DNA from: Hysterium pulicare CBS 123377
Taxonomy: Eukaryota > Ascomycota > Dothideomycetes > Hysteriales > Hysteriaceae
Direction of reading: 5' to 3'
DNA: 64,000 bases
Assembly (NCBI GenBank): GCA_000467715.1
Contig: AJFK01000440.1
Coordinates: 1-64,000, forward strand
This document shows positions 33,328 to 47,075 of this stretch, piece after piece (positions within the stretch are counted from its first letter, which is position 1; each line of letters opens with the position of its first letter). The notes under the pieces are model-generated. The model had not been told where the DNA came from. It saw only the letters and a program-made list of their open reading frames with translations, and searched no databases. The translations under genes and the position numbers were made by a program.

Positions 33328-36300
33328 GCACAGCTACAGTACCTTGAAAGTCCTCAAGTCATTTATGCGTATTTGACTCTCCCTTTACTGCGATTATTTT
33401 ATTTACCTACCACCAATTCTTCTTGAGTATTATAGATTTTAGATTGGGTAAGGTATCTCAGTGATTTGTTAGATGCTGTTTATGGGATTCTTGTACAGTC
33501 GAAATTTCCTGGTGGGGTAGAGCACAAAGGAAGCAAGACCACGAAGCTATATCACTGATCAACTCATATTTTAGAAATCCGATAGGCGAAATTAAAACTC
33601 TTAACTAAATAGTTCTGGATGTGTTAAATTGTCGCCCTTTACCTCCCGTTCACACTAGAAAGGCCCTCCATTCTCCATCCCAGTCTTTCCCACGGAGATT
33701 TCGAGGCGTTCTTTTCCGAATTCGACAGCATCAGATGGCTTGTCATCGCTCCAGTAGAGTCAACCATACCTACCCTAGGCATTCGTATCCCTTTGTTGCA
33801 ACATAACTTAGCAGTCCTCTTGTTGCAATTAGTCTCCTGTAGCTGGGTCGTCCGCAAAGGAATTTCGAATCCACTATTCCACTATCACATTATCTTCTCA
33901 ATGCAATGCTTCAACGCAACATTCTCACGGTGTTGCTCCCCAATGAGGACCGTCATGTCTCAGGCAAAGTGGCTTTGGAGTCCGCCTCCCTACTCATATC
34001 GCGGCCCGGTACGCTGGAGGCCACTACATCGAGCGATCGCGTGGAGAGGTGTGTCTAAGGATATAACGGATGCGATGAACGTGATACTCTGAGCAGAGGT
34101 GAGTGTTGTATTGCACTGGCTGAGATGGTGATAGGTCTTCTGGGACGGGGGTTGCGGAGATCTGTAAGAATGAGTAAGAAGGGGGTTGGTGTTCGATGAG
34201 ACTATATCGTGCCGTTGTCGTTCACTTTCTTTCCGTATTGTGGTACAGTACAGCCACACGATGGAAACTTAATATGGGACGGGAGTGGTCATGTAATGTA
34301 ACGAAGGAGATATCGGGGACTGAAGAGCGGGCATGGAAGTAATGATTAGCTATAAATGTGTTTACCGTTTGTCGGAGCACCACCAAATGGTTCATCTCTC
34401 ATTCTCATAAGTTAAGTATACAATGGCCTACATACTCTCTAGACAAGAGATTTGGAACGCAAGGAATGCTTCCTTGTCCTTCCCGCCCGAAAGAGCCCAA
34501 AGGATTCAAGTACCATGCATGCTTTATTGGTGTTCGATGCTGAAATGTCAGAAAATATGAACGAAGGAATGCCTCTGAAGACGAATTCAACAATTCTTAA
34601 TATGTCTGAGGAAAGAATCACTCTAGTACGTGAGCTCTGAAGTCTTTGGTATCGAGCGAGAATAGACTCGGTTCCCTGCGTTATGGTGTTGGCAACAAAC
34701 CATATTGAAGTCCTTCTTTGGCTTAAATGGAAGCAGTATAGATAATTCGAGCCGCCCAACCATCGGGCGATATCGTAAAAGGATTTGTGCGAGGGTGTCG
34801 AGCAGTCAAAGGCCATGCCTACTATTAGTAAATGGGAAAATCTGTCGGAAGAATCACCTTCGTATACGAATGTCGGAGAAAGGGTGGGTGGAGGTTATAC
34901 TATACATGCTGCTCTTCTCCGCAAGGGTTGCTACATTGCCCTTAGATCTGGAGGAAGAGCTGTAAGGTGCATCTTGGATAAGGATATTGCTACCGAGAAG
35001 CGCTGTTTGAATGCATTTGCTGTAGCGCAAGACTAAGGATTAAGAGATTGTTGGAGTAACCGTCACGGTGATAGCGGAGCTATGAAGTTTTAAAGGACAC
35101 TATGAAAGGTATGCGAGCTAAAGAGAGGAAGGATATTTGCGCTGAACGTAAGCGAAATCTGGACGTCAGGAAGAGCTCATAGAATAGAGAGCGAATGGAG
35201 TCTCGTTTCGAGAGTATAATCTGCTTTCTGATATCTCTGGCTTATTGGTACTAAAGAAGATAGGGGCTGGCAACTTGGGCTCCATTCGCTATCATTGGTA
35301 TCGCATGATTTTTTTTTCGCAATCCTAGTCCTCAAAGCAAGACCAACGAATTTCGTGTTTCGAATTGAGTACGTATGTATAGGGAGAAGTTGATCATTCG
35401 CTCAGAGTTGCCGTGGCGTGTCCGCATGGCCTATTACAGATTGAGGCGTCAAATTCTTGTGGGGGCAACACGTGTCTCGATTCAAGATTATATGAGGTCC
35501 GTAAGCGATGCGTAACATGACTTATTAGATTCAGCTCTTGGAGGCTCAAAGATCCTGGTGTCAGCTACCTTATGGTTTAATGTTAGGTGAACTCGGTGCC
35601 GCCGTGACAGCGAATGATAGACCTTGAAAATGCGATCCACATCAGCGTACGGGAATGATGGCACTCAACAAGGATTGCATCAGGAGCTAAACTACGGATT
35701 TGGATGTTGTTTAAGAGGGTGAATGATCAACGAGACAGATCAGCACCTTTAGTAAAATGAGAATCCCACGGGAATGACCAGGAGCTTTGAAAGGAGTAAT
35801 ACCGACCCTTCTCCGCTGTGGGGAAGTTACAGATGATGTGAGCAAGAATGCGAACGCAAAGCTGGTCCGTTCTTTGCAGTGAATGGATCGTTTTGGCCAA
35901 CTAGAAGCTAAGATCGGCCTTGGAGCAGGACGGTGGGCAATATCCTCTGATTGAAGCCAACATCCGCGTAAGGATGCAAGCAAGGTGGCAAAGATGGCCT
36001 TGCTAGCCAAGTGGAGGTCGTATTTCGGACTCCGTAATATAAATGGCGGAGCTTATTCTTTCGAGTAAGGCAACATTGTTTCTCTAGAAGGCTAACATTG
36101 TGATTGACGTACTTGCAACCCGAAAAACGAATCTTCGCAAAGTGGTAGTAAATCGGGTTTAGTATGAGCCGGTTCAAGCCTCTAGATAGATTAACGCAAG
36201 TCGTCCAGAGATCGTAGCAATCTATTCAGTCACATTACAATAGATCGTGGTCAATATTAGGCATCAGACTTGACACGTGAGAAGATTCCCAGCTCATACT
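33328..36300. other. gene-free stretch, 3 kb, A+T-balanced
   Basis: No protein family, RNA gene or terminal repeat recognised. Only short overlapping open frames occur on both strands. Near 35190 and 35280 a 12-base sequence (GCGAATGGAG and its complement) recurs in inverted order about 80 bases apart, too short to call an element. Confidence 0.45.
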
Positions 36301-39300
36301 AGGCAGCAACTGCGATCTTGGGGCACGATGAGCCGTTGAGGGAAAGACTCCGTTGATGAGCCGTCGTCATGACAAAGCCGCACTCATTCTTGTCGACGTA
36401 CGTGATGTCGCAGTCGGCGAGGCGAGCGAGGTTCTCTGAATCTAAGAGTGCTAGGGCTCAGGCCGAGGCGATCCTGGCGATCCTCTCGATCGAATGTGCA
36501 AGAAGTCATGTTGCAATGTATTCTGCATGCTTGGATTCTGCCCCACGGGTAGAATCGAAGTTTTAACATCTCCGCGCAGGTCTTCACCGAGCTGATTGCT
36601 TACTTCTCTCTCTCTCCACAAAATGCTGTACTCACTTGACACAGATTGTATGCATACTCCAGGGGCCCACGAAATGCGAGAATTAGTGGCATGGCCAATC
36701 AACGCAGGGATTCGTTGAGAAGACTGGATCAAGCGCGAGATACCTCGAATGCACCGACTGGATCAACAAAGAAGAAACCCGGAAACAGCGTCAGAGGCCT
36801 CGGCAGGATGATGGTTTGCAGTCTCGCGAGTCCACGGAAAACGAAGCATTCCATGAGTGCGGCGATAGCGCTGAGAAGTCCACATAGCGTTGGATGCTGC
36901 GACACGGTGGCGTCTCTTTTCAACACCCCAGATGCGCTGTGCTCGCAGCGTGATTCGACTGAAGGCTGGCCGTGGAAAACGCCGTCTTGAAGGGGAAAGC
37001 AAATCCCACCAAAGCCAGCGGGCCATCACATGTTCTGCAGAAGCCGGCGGCCTGCCAGCAAGCGCCACACGACGGCAGCCCTGGGGTTTGCATCTCTGCC
37101 GGACGCACGGACCAGGCGTTCATGGCCTGATCTGAGGGCGGGACGTTCTACAGCGGCGCCGTCGTCACCTGTGTCCTCGGATGCTGCGCCGGCCGAAGCA
37201 AGAGAGAAGATCGGCATGCGCCATCCTCTCTGCTTGCTTATTGCGCACAGCTGTTGCGGAGACTGAGTCCGCTGCACGAGCCCGCCGCCGACCGACCAAG
37301 CCGCAGACGAGGCCCTCTGGAAGGGACAAAGCAGAGGATGCGCACCGTTGTCGCTCGGACCATTGGCCGTGGCTACAGCTCAACCAAGGCGTGTCGTTCA
37401 GAATTGTGCGTGTTTGTTGGCCGCTGTGCCTTTCCACGCTGGAGGCTGGCTAACGAACCAGGCGCCCACTTTCGACCGCCAGATTCGGGGGCTGCCATCG
37501 GCCGCCCCGTACTACACTGGCCTTTCGCTACCAGAGACTATCACCGACATCAAAGAGAAGTCTACTTCGGAGGTCATCCAGGGCGAAGAATCATCTTTTG
37601 TGCCCTCAAAGAGGAATCCTTGTCCCTGGTCTGGTGTCGCTCGTAGGAACTGCTTGGGCTTTAGGCCGAAGCAAAAGGGCAGCAAATCCATGCAAATCAT
37701 CCAAGCTACGTCCGTTTCCGCTGCGGCTACTCACAAGACGACGATAATTCTGAAAGGCGGCAGCATATTGGGCCGACTTGCTGATCGAACAGGGCGAAGG
37801 ACGAATTCAGTGACCGAGCTATACCGTGGCTGTTCGGATGCTCGAGAAGCACCATACGATGCTTCCAGTGTGGGGTTGAAAAGTTGCACCAGATCCGTTG
37901 TGCGAGTCCTGAGGCGCCGACAGCAGCTGATGCATCTAGCCTGGGAGCTGCAGCTAACCGCAAGTCTGGTCGATATTTGAACTGTTGTATACTCCTAAAT
38001 TCTATATGGCCAAGAATACAGAGAAGCCAGTAAGGTGCCCCTGAGAAGTGAGCGCTCGTGTTTCCATACTATTCTCGAAAGTCACGCCAGTTGGCACGAT
38101 CGCCAGATGACAGCCGCCACCTATGTGTACCAACAGTAGTGTTGTGGCATGGAACTAGTTCCTACCCCCAGTAGAAAATCGTCGAATTTGAGGGTGTCCC
38201 CAAGCTGAGGGTAAAGGTCGGAATGTGGACTAAGCCATCCAGTGGTAAGGCGGCCTTCTAACAAAGGCAGCTTCATCTATCGTCTGCCACATAAGCAAAT
38301 GCGGTCAGGATAGCACCTTAGAATCGATGCCCATTTGAACAGCAAGGTCAAATCGAGAGGCATCGAGCCTTAGCCCAAAATATCGGGTTCTCCGAGACAG
38401 AGACCGGTCTACTGGAGCCGCCCAGAGCAAATGAGCACTTGCCACTTCTCAACATATTGCTCGAGGAATGTCTGGTGAGTGCTGCCGGAGCCATGACGGG
38501 TCGGTCCGCTGTTGGTGGACGTTTCTCTTGAGACTGATCACCGCGTCACGTCAGCCCCATTCTGACTACCCATGATTCATTCCAGTTAAAGAAGACTCGG
38601 TGTAACATTGAGACCTGGTCGGGCGGTTGAGGTGTGGGAGATAGCCTCAACGAGGGGTCGATGCGCCCACGTCCATGAGTCCCAGTAATGAGCCCACAGT
38701 GCCCACAGCGGAGGTGCTTCGACCCGCTCAACGTGACTGAGACAAAAGCTATCGAAGAACTCCGAGGAGTGCTTGAGATCAGCCTACGGATCGATCTTCT
38801 TACCTCGGAAGGATATTTCGAGGCTTCTGCAAGCCGCCAGAAGACCGTGAACTATGACAATTGCTTGGCTGTCGACTTTCACCGTTCAAGGGCAGCCGCG
38901 GGAGGCTGCATTTTCGTGTGCTCTCACATCCGGATTCCCTGCGTATTAGCTGAGAATCTTGTGACCTGATGAAAGACGCAACTCCAGACGATCAATGCCC
39001 TCTGGGTAGGCCGCTCAGCCACCATCTCAATCTATCTCCAAACGGCTGCTGTACGTTGGTTGGTGAGATTTCTAGCAGCTCCAGCCTTGGCCAGGACTGA
39101 GGAAACCCAAACAAAGATGCCCACTGCATCGTCGGAGACTAAAACACAAGCATGCTGTTAGGGAGTGCATCAGATGACCGAATACCGGCAGCAGAGGTAT
39201 GAAGGAACTCGGGGCGGTCTCAAGTTGGTTGATGCCGCAAGCCTTTCCGCCTGCGAGCGCTTGAAAAGATTGCCTTTGGTCGGATCCGCGCTAATCGGGG

Positions 39301-42300
39301 GTAGCGGACTGGGTCAGATGGCATGGCACGTCTGCGCATTGGAATGCTGTCTTGCTTCCGGTCAGCCCCGACTTCTGGGAGAATGGAGGGCGCAACGTGC
39401 GAGACACATGCGAGCGCTCATCGCTCTGGGAAATTGGGAACTGAGGAGAGGCCAGCCCCCAGTCGCGTGGAGGGGCAGAATGGGATAGTGTGTAGGGTGG
39501 ACTTGGGGCGGCGCGGCGCAAGGAAAGGCTCTGGGGACGGATTCTGGGGACGATGGCCGCAGTTGAGATTGGTGATGAGTGTGGTTTGGGGGGTGTTTTG
39601 GGGGCTGCCAGAGCTCAGACGCACCGCGGAAGCCGCCCACAGGGCTAGCATCCCGTTGGGCATAGCGGCGTCCGGCCGGGGAGGATTACGCGCGACGACT
39701 GCACGTCAACTGGACGGCTCTCGTATCCTGGCTCCAGGTTCCCCTTCAGATGTTATTGATTGAGGGCAGAAGCAAGGGAGAAGCCTCAAAGAAGCCCACA
39801 GTCCACCGCACGCCAATGCCCCCATCGATTCCACCCGTCTGACTTCTTAGACTTCCTAGACTTCCGAGATGGGATGTCCCGCCGTCAATGCGAAGCTGCG
39901 CGGAGACGCAGAGGTACATCGGCCTGCCATCGCACTGCGAGCGAAAAACGACCATGCCCACTTTCGGCGCGCTGCGCAGTTCCCGACTGCTCGGGACCGA
40001 TTGCTTGGGGATGATAGGAGCCCGGGTCATGGCGCAGCGCAGTGATCGAAATTGAGAGCTCTGCTAGCGTCTCCGTCGAATTCCCCAAGGCGAAGGGTTG
40101 CATCAATCGCCCAAGCACGTCTGGAAAAGGCGGTGGCGCTCTTTGTGTCGGAGGCGTCTTGCGAGCTGTCCGTTCTATAGTCAGTCGGCCAGCAATAGCG
40201 TCCTTGGTATCGGTATTGTGACAGGTAACGGTCCAGCTAAACAATCTTTCCCCTTTGGCCTCCCGCTCACTTTCTAACGTGGGGCCGTCTGGCGCTCAGA
40301 ACATGATCTCTCAGCGGCTACCGGCCCGTGGCGGCTTGGATTCAGCCTTCTCTTGGCCATGGCCGGCGATACAGTGCTGACGAGCTCCGCCATGCTCACA
40401 TACGGCCAATCCTGCCGGCCCTAATCCGAGCTGCAGAGCAAACTCTGATCATCCGTTCTGATGCATGGGTTATTCTTAGGGATTAGGAGATGAAACATCA
40501 AGTTCCAAATCGGCGGACTGTGAGCTGCCGTGACGAGGCCGGCCACAATCGAGTTCTGTGTCGTGGCCAATGTTCCTGCGTCGCTGCACGGGACTGGCGA
40601 TGCTGAGTGGGTCAGGTCCCAGCGGGCAAGATTGGCCATACATCCGGTGCAAGGAATGCAAAGCGCTGCGTGGGCAAGAGACCATTATTGGAGAAAGGAT
40701 GGGTGCTTGTTGGTGCCTGGGCCCTGGGGCAAATCATTCCTCCCTGACGTCGGAGATATAGATAGGCCCGTTTAGGAAATGGTCGCTGCTGCAGCTTGCC
40801 AATGCTACCGTGGTGCTAGAGAATGAGAGATGGTCTGAGCCTGGCAATACGATGATTCTTCTGGGGCTGAATCTTGATCCAACCTTCAACGAGACGCGAG
40901 GAGCTACGAAGGCCTTGGTAGATATTTCTCTTTTCAGCCAAACCACCCGACATGAGCCCCTACTAGCCTACCCTGTATCGAATCTACAGCCCTTCCTGTT
41001 CCTTTGCCTTGTACTTCAACCAGCAGATCGCTGGACCCTCAGGCTCCCCGTCTTCCAATCGGCCAGTCACTACTATTCCCGCCAGCGCCTTCAGTCACCA
41101 GCGTATCTTTGGTGAGGACGTTTACACTATATTTCCATTGTTCTATTTCGAAACTTTGGTCCAGTACCAACCCGCGCATTAGACTCCAGAACAAAGATCA
41201 GCGAACCCTGACGACTTCGTGTTACAGAGCCGTTAGCAAGAAGCCGATCTGGATTGAAGCGTTGGTGCATATATGCCCACTCCCTTCACACTGTTCGAGA
41301 TTGTTTTGAATCTGTTCGACCCTTTGCCAATCCACCATCACATCTCAATTCCTGCTTTTCTGAATCTCAGCCTTCCGAAGCCGCTCCTTCGCAGACAAGT
41401 GAAGCTCGATTCACTGGACGCCAGGAAACCGGTGCGGTTGACCTCCACCATCGAAGAGACCCGCCAGCCCGGCGAGCGCGCAGATCGCTAAACAGTCGAC
41501 AGCAAGCAGACAAGTCAGATTGCTGTCCAGAAGCCACACGACGAATCTGGACGCCACCGCAATTTTGGGGCTGCAGGAGAACCTTGTACGTTTCGAAAAG
41601 AATTGACATCTCTCTCGGGAAGAAACTGACAAGTGAAGTTTTGGGAGGAACACGGGAGCGTTCACCGCCGAAGTCGCAACAGCCCAAGAGCCAGGAAGTG
41701 AAGGGCGGCGGGACGTGTTGCTGTCCGTGCACCGTCTCGAGATCGGTGGAGACGAGCGAGCTACGAGGGCATCACGGCCTTCGTTTCAACATTTGGAACC
41801 CGCTTTAAGACGACACCGCGCATCGCTCGAGGCTCTCCAGGCCCGCAGCCCTTCCAGCATCGCCAGCACCCGCGCCGTCGCCGAGTGCGGGATCCGCGAC
41901 CGCCTTCCGCTGGAACTCGCGCGTGACTAAGCCCGCGACTGCGCCGAGCGTGCTGAGGGTGGTGAGCAAGTGGTGAGCAAGTGGCTCGAAGCGGCATCAC
42001 GAACCCAATCTGCTGGATAAAGAGGGCGGGCAGCTTCTTTTTCTCTGCCCGTCCTTTGCCAGGGCTCTCCAGGGCTCTCACGGGCCAGCAGCCACCAGCT
42101 AGCTGCCGCAGCTAATTGAGGATCGCGCCCCTGTGCCGGCTAAACCGCCCCAGATTTCCCTTGAAGCGAGCCAACAGCGCCCGTCAACAGGCCTTGACCT
42201 GCCAACTCGGGCTACCGTTAAGCCCAGAGACCGCCCGCTGCCACAGCCAGCGCGCTTCGATCCGTACCGTCGACCATCTCGACTTCTCTCTGCGCCCACA

Positions 42301-42507
42301 AAAGGCCGCGAGCCACCAGAGCGACCGCCGACCATCTCTGCGGTCAGCGCTTGCGGGAAGGCTGTCTCTGCCGCCGCCCATTCGACGTGGGAACCAGCCT
42401 GCCGGACTCGCGAGCTGCGCTGAGAGCGTGAGATTCGCTCATCGCGGGCAGGCAATTCGGTCGCGGCAGGGCCTGACAGAATATAAGTGCGCTGCGGCTG
42501 CTGCAAT
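36301..42507. other. 6-kb G+C-rich region upstream of the vib-1-type gene
   Basis: Composition shifts to G+C-rich from about 36.9 kb. Long frames are open on several strands at once, as at 37348-37980 (+), 39323-39763 (+), 41254-41808 (+) and 42506-42099 (-), which is what G+C-rich non-coding DNA produces; none shows a domain. The right part, from about 40.8 kb, has mixed pyrimidine tracts and many upstream ATGs. I read it as an extended promoter and leader for the Ndt80-type regulator, a pattern usual for fungal master regulators. The transcription start cannot be placed by eye. Confidence 0.5.
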
Positions 42508-45452
42508 ATGAATCAAGGTAAGTCAGCCTTAACATATGTCAATGACCCTGGTCCTCCGGGGGCAGAGGCACGCACAAACCCACCATTGTCCTCCACCTTC
42601 ATCCATAAACTCTGGCCTTCTCCACATTCTTCCTGATTCTCCCCGTATATCCCCTCAGATTGCTAGGCGAACCTTCCACGCGACTACTCAAATCTCTTCT
42701 ATATTTATTTGCAGCCGTCGTGGCGGCTCGTCTCCGCGCCCGCTGCTCTCGTTCATGTAGTGCGCTCTTGCACGCCTCCCTCTGCTACCCGATCGCGGAC
42801 TCCTTTGTGCGACGCCCAGCCCACGCGCGCTTCTCATCTGGCTTTCTCTTCGCTCGGTGCACGTTGTCCGTTTTTGTCCTACGTCTGTTCGACGTTGCTA
42901 GGACGCCTTGTCGAGATTGATTGGCTGACGTGCAGCATAAGCAGTGATTCAGTCTCTGCCACTGGCATCGGAGTATCCCCTCTCTTCGGAGCAGGAATGC
43001 ATCGATCACATTGGTGCTCATGCACATCATAGTTCATTTGCAGCTGGCGTTCCCGATCAGCTAAGGCGCGACGGGGCGCTAGGCGAACCTTCCAGTGGTC
43101 TACTTCATTCACTGCCTTCTGCTGCTAATGGGCGTTACATGAGCCATCGACCCGAACAACAGTAAGTCTGCTCCTTTCATTGGATGGCCTCCCCCCGGGC
43201 ATTGCTGGCTCCGCAGTGTTGCCTTGACCTGCGGCCCCCAGCCAATCTCCCGCCCACTCTCGACGCCTGTTTCGCCTGGTGCTGCCCGAGCTGCTCTCAC
43301 CATCGGGGCCATCTCACCGTCGCCGAAACAAACACGTCTTCATGTCGTTCATCGTCATATTTCCTGTCGTACACGTTCCAAATGCACGGCGCACCTAGCT
43401 CTCCCAGCACAATGGTCTGTCACATTGATCACACGACAATCCTGGCACTGCTCGACAGATATTCCATATCGTCCCTGTCTGGATTGACAACTTAAACTGT
43501 GACACCCAGTGGCCGGGGTTACACACAGCTACCGTTGGCATTACTTCGACCTCTCATCAAGCTTTGTTGGGCTGGCTAACTCTGGGTGACCGATAGGTAT
43601 CAAACTTGCGGCGGCATATCAGACTCAAGCTCTGGATCTATTTCCACCAGTCCAAGCTCCAACGCATCCTCATTAGCGTTCTCATCATTTTCGTCCGCGG
43701 CGACCGGCATCTATCCGAACCAGACGGCACCAAGTCTAGCAAACTCTTACTCGACTCACCCCCAGATCTATACGAACCTGTACCAGCCGTACAGCATGTC
43801 GAGTCGACCTCGGATGACTTCAATGTAAGTAGCCTTTGAATACTGATGCGATAGCTCACTGTGACCCCTGGCTGTGTCAAACATGAACCTGGATGCATGA
43901 CAGCTGACAGCTAGACGGTAGAACCGAATCTTCAGCATCGGCTATGTTACCTCCGACAAGATCACCTGGGATGGGCAATCCAGTGTCACCATCCTTGGGC
44001 GGATCGGCTCGAGATAATTATACTACATCAACACCAGGGCTCCACAGACACACACTATCACCTCGCCATCCAGACTCACTTCGCACATACAGTACCTTAC
44101 CTGACACTCCACGAAGCGTCTTACCCACTACCATGTCTCTGACACAGTCTAACTCTGGTTATGGCAACAATGCCATGCTTACCTATGGCACACACGACAG
44201 GCAGGCCGACACTCCACCTTTTCATGAGCAAGAAAACTACTTCGAGATAACTTGCGATAATCAGCCCGTAACACTGCACATTGACGCAAAGATTGAGAAG
44301 GGGTTTTTCTACTCTGCAGATCGAGTGTGGACCTGTTACCGAAGAAACTATTTTACAGTTATGGTTTCGCATTCACTGAATCCCCATGTGCCAAATGGTC
44401 GTCTCTACCTGAATCGTGGCAACAACCAACCAGAGCAAATACAGTCCATGGCGATGTCACTCGCGGCCGCTGTAGACGGTCCCAATGGGAAAACCATCGA
44501 ACTAATTCAACACACCCCAAAACGCGACAAAGGGCCTCAGCTGCAGATGAAGAAAGAACTCATTTCACCAAGTCCGCCGGGGAAGTCGCATGAGCACACT
44601 TACGGATTGAACAATTTCCACTCGGCTGCAACCTTGGCTGGGCCACAGTTGCCCCTGCAGAGTGAATCTGAACAAAGCCATCAATACTCTCCAACAGGTC
44701 ATCCGGGGACTACACATCAGCATACATTCGAACGAATCCAGTTCAAATCAGCAACCGCAAACAATGGCAAGCGGCGCGCTCAACAGCAATATTACCATCT
44801 GATTGTGGAGCTTTGGGTTAACGTCCAAAATCCTCGAGATACCGGACCCAATTGGGTCAAGGCTGCTCAGCGTGTGTCACAGCCTGTTGTTGTTCGTGGT
44901 CGCTCACCGAGTCATTACTCCAATGAAGGTCCCCATAGCGCAAGCACTTCTCGTGGAGGTAGTGGATCGGGGCCTGGTGGACCTGGACACCATGGCCATG
45001 GATCCAGCGGGGTGGGAGGTGGCTACAGTCGAACCTTCGGTAACGGATTGTCTGGAGCAAGCTCTGGTGGGATTGGAGGAGGCATGTATCGTGGGAATAC
45101 TTACTCTTTGGACCCCAGTCCCGTCGGAAGCCATTCTGTTAGCTCAGCAAGTTCTCTCAGTGGGGGTCCAGTTGAAGGAGTCGTAGCCGATCGACATATG
45201 ATGGATGAGGATGAAGGGAAAGGCATTGAGGGATTCGACGGATATCAGTATTATCCTAGCCCGATATATGAGGCCGGTTTGCCTCCCAAAGTTGAAGCCT
45301 CTGGTTACCACGAGCCACCCAGGATCAAAGAGGAATTTCCCGGATCGATACTCTCATCTGGTTGGCAAGTCGGAGGCTGTGGGCGCTTCCAAGGAATGGA
45401 GTCCAGCCGTGGATATTATCCCACCGACTTGCAAGCGCATGCAAGTTATTAA
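42508..45452 (+). CDS. vib-1: Ndt80-like transcription factor, VIB-1/XprG type
   Basis: Ndt80/PhoG-domain regulator. Neurospora VIB-1 and Aspergillus XprG relatives switch on secreted proteases and cell-death or incompatibility genes under starvation. Exons 42508-42517 (10 nt, encoding MNQ), 42945-43161, 43597-43824 and 43922-45452 join in one frame with exactly 1986 nt, 661 residues, close to the Neurospora protein. The N-terminus is Ser/Thr-rich with QQYQTCGGISDSSSG and SMSSRPRMTS. The DNA-binding domain spans about 255-485, with FFYSADRVWTCYRRNYFTV, HTFERIQFKSATANNGKRRA and YYHLIVELWVNVQNP. A Gly/Ser-rich linker and acidic tail follow. Two introns exceed 400 nt. The first-exon choice rests on the phase match of ATGAATCAAG to the exon at 42945; starting later would lose only the N-terminal segment. 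Confidence 0.88.
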
Positions 45453-47075
45453 CTTGCAATCGGTCACCGATTTGTTTGGTACCTTTTTCCGACCTGTTCG
45501 TTCCGACTTCTCTGCGTTGGTATTGGCTGTACGAAGCCGCTTCACGGACTCGCAAATGCCAATTGAAGACTCCTTCGAGTTTAAAATTTCTCGATGGCCT
45601 GGGCAATACTGAGAGCATGTCATGGGCAGCACCCTTTTTTCCGGCATGGCCTCCCCACCTATCAATCCCTTTCGTCAGATGGCACCCCTCACGACCATAC
45701 CTTGGAAGCATCTTATTCATGGCATCTATTAATTTATTCAGCATTGTTCAATTGTTCGATCGGCCCTGGTCACATCCAGAGTCACACAGCAGCGGAACCG
45801 CGCACAACCTCTATTCACGCAGGATAAAAGGCGCTATGGCGCAAGGATCTAAGACGGCATGGAGCGTGCGAGCATATTTCGGATTGCGCATGAGCATGAA
45901 AGAATTGTGGACTGGCTGCAATATTGAACGAGCTTTAAGATTTTCGCAGATGGGGAATTCAAAAAGCTCTACCCAATTTGGGATTCCGACATGCATCTGG
46001 AACGTCACACCCCGGTATGCATGGCGAGCCCAGGCCAGCTGTTCCGCACTAGTAGTCTTGTTTGTTGCCTTTCCCGATCCTTCTAGCATGAGGCCTTGTT
46101 GTTCGGTTTATGCCATTCAAACATAATTACTACAACACTCCAGTTACCATGCCATGACTGTCACGACTTGCATGAGCATTGGGCTTCCCCATTTATTTTA
46201 TTTATGTCAGCTACTTGTCTTATTTTCTCCTTGTTTGTATGGCCCGCATCAGAAGGTTTCGGAGCTAGGGCACAAAAAAATCGGTGTTGTGGTGCTTTAC
46301 TCGGGTACGGCAATGCAAAGTTGACATTAACTTTGCGTGGAGAATGGAGCATATAGGTAAACGGTTGTCATACACTTTCGGATTATGCCAAAACTTACTG
46401 TGCTCTTCATTGGATCGTGGTTGAGTACGGTTATGTGTCATGGATTATGGCTTGTATGGATCATGGATCATGGGCGACGATGCATGGCTTTTTTCATGTG
46501 CCGCGCGGGTGCGCTGATCGGATCTGTTTGGGGGAGGAGCCGGAGGCATGATGATGAGTCGACATTTGTTAATGGTGGTGGCTTCGTGACATGTATGATT
46601 ATATACTCCCCCTATAAAAGCTTGTCTTAGTGTAGTGAATTAGCAGGTGGTCCTTTGGTTGCTCAGTGCCAAGATACACATGCAAGTCCCTTCGATAGCC
46701 TTCGAACTATTGAATAGGCCCGAACAAGCTCTCGTTGATATCTTGAGAGTCGAAAATAGAGTTTCGGACTATCGTTACTACAGCGGATGGCCTCTGTCTC
46801 TAAAAGAGGTAATATAGGCCAAGGAGTGAAGGTATAGGGCGGAAGACAATTCATGGATGAGGTACAAGGAAGCTCCCGCCCGGTACTGTTAGTGCCCGCT
46901 CGGCCCACGTACCACGGATCGAGATCCGCAGCGTGCGTGTCTGAATCGCGCAAGCCCACAAACCCTCTGCCTCTCCGTTCGTCATCATACCGACCAATCT
47001 CAACCGGCGTCAAACCACCCTAAATCAACACACCCTCGCGTTCCTGATTATAGTGCGGGTAGCAAGTCTATAGCC
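45453..47075. other. 3' region of vib-1-type gene and promoter of SRP receptor beta
   Basis: 1.6 kb without a supported gene. The open frame at 45362-46126 (+) overlaps the end of the regulator in another frame and lacks motifs. The first several hundred bases probably form a long 3' untranslated region. Confidence 0.45.

Noticed and set aside
35185-35295. Short inverted match (GCGAATGGAG and its complement) about 80 bases apart
   Set aside because: Only about 12 matching bases, no flanking duplication; expected by chance in a region this size.
37348-37980. 210-codon open frame in the G+C-rich gap
   Set aside because: Frames on both strands are open here because stop codons are rare in G+C-rich DNA; no domain, no start context, no conserved motif.
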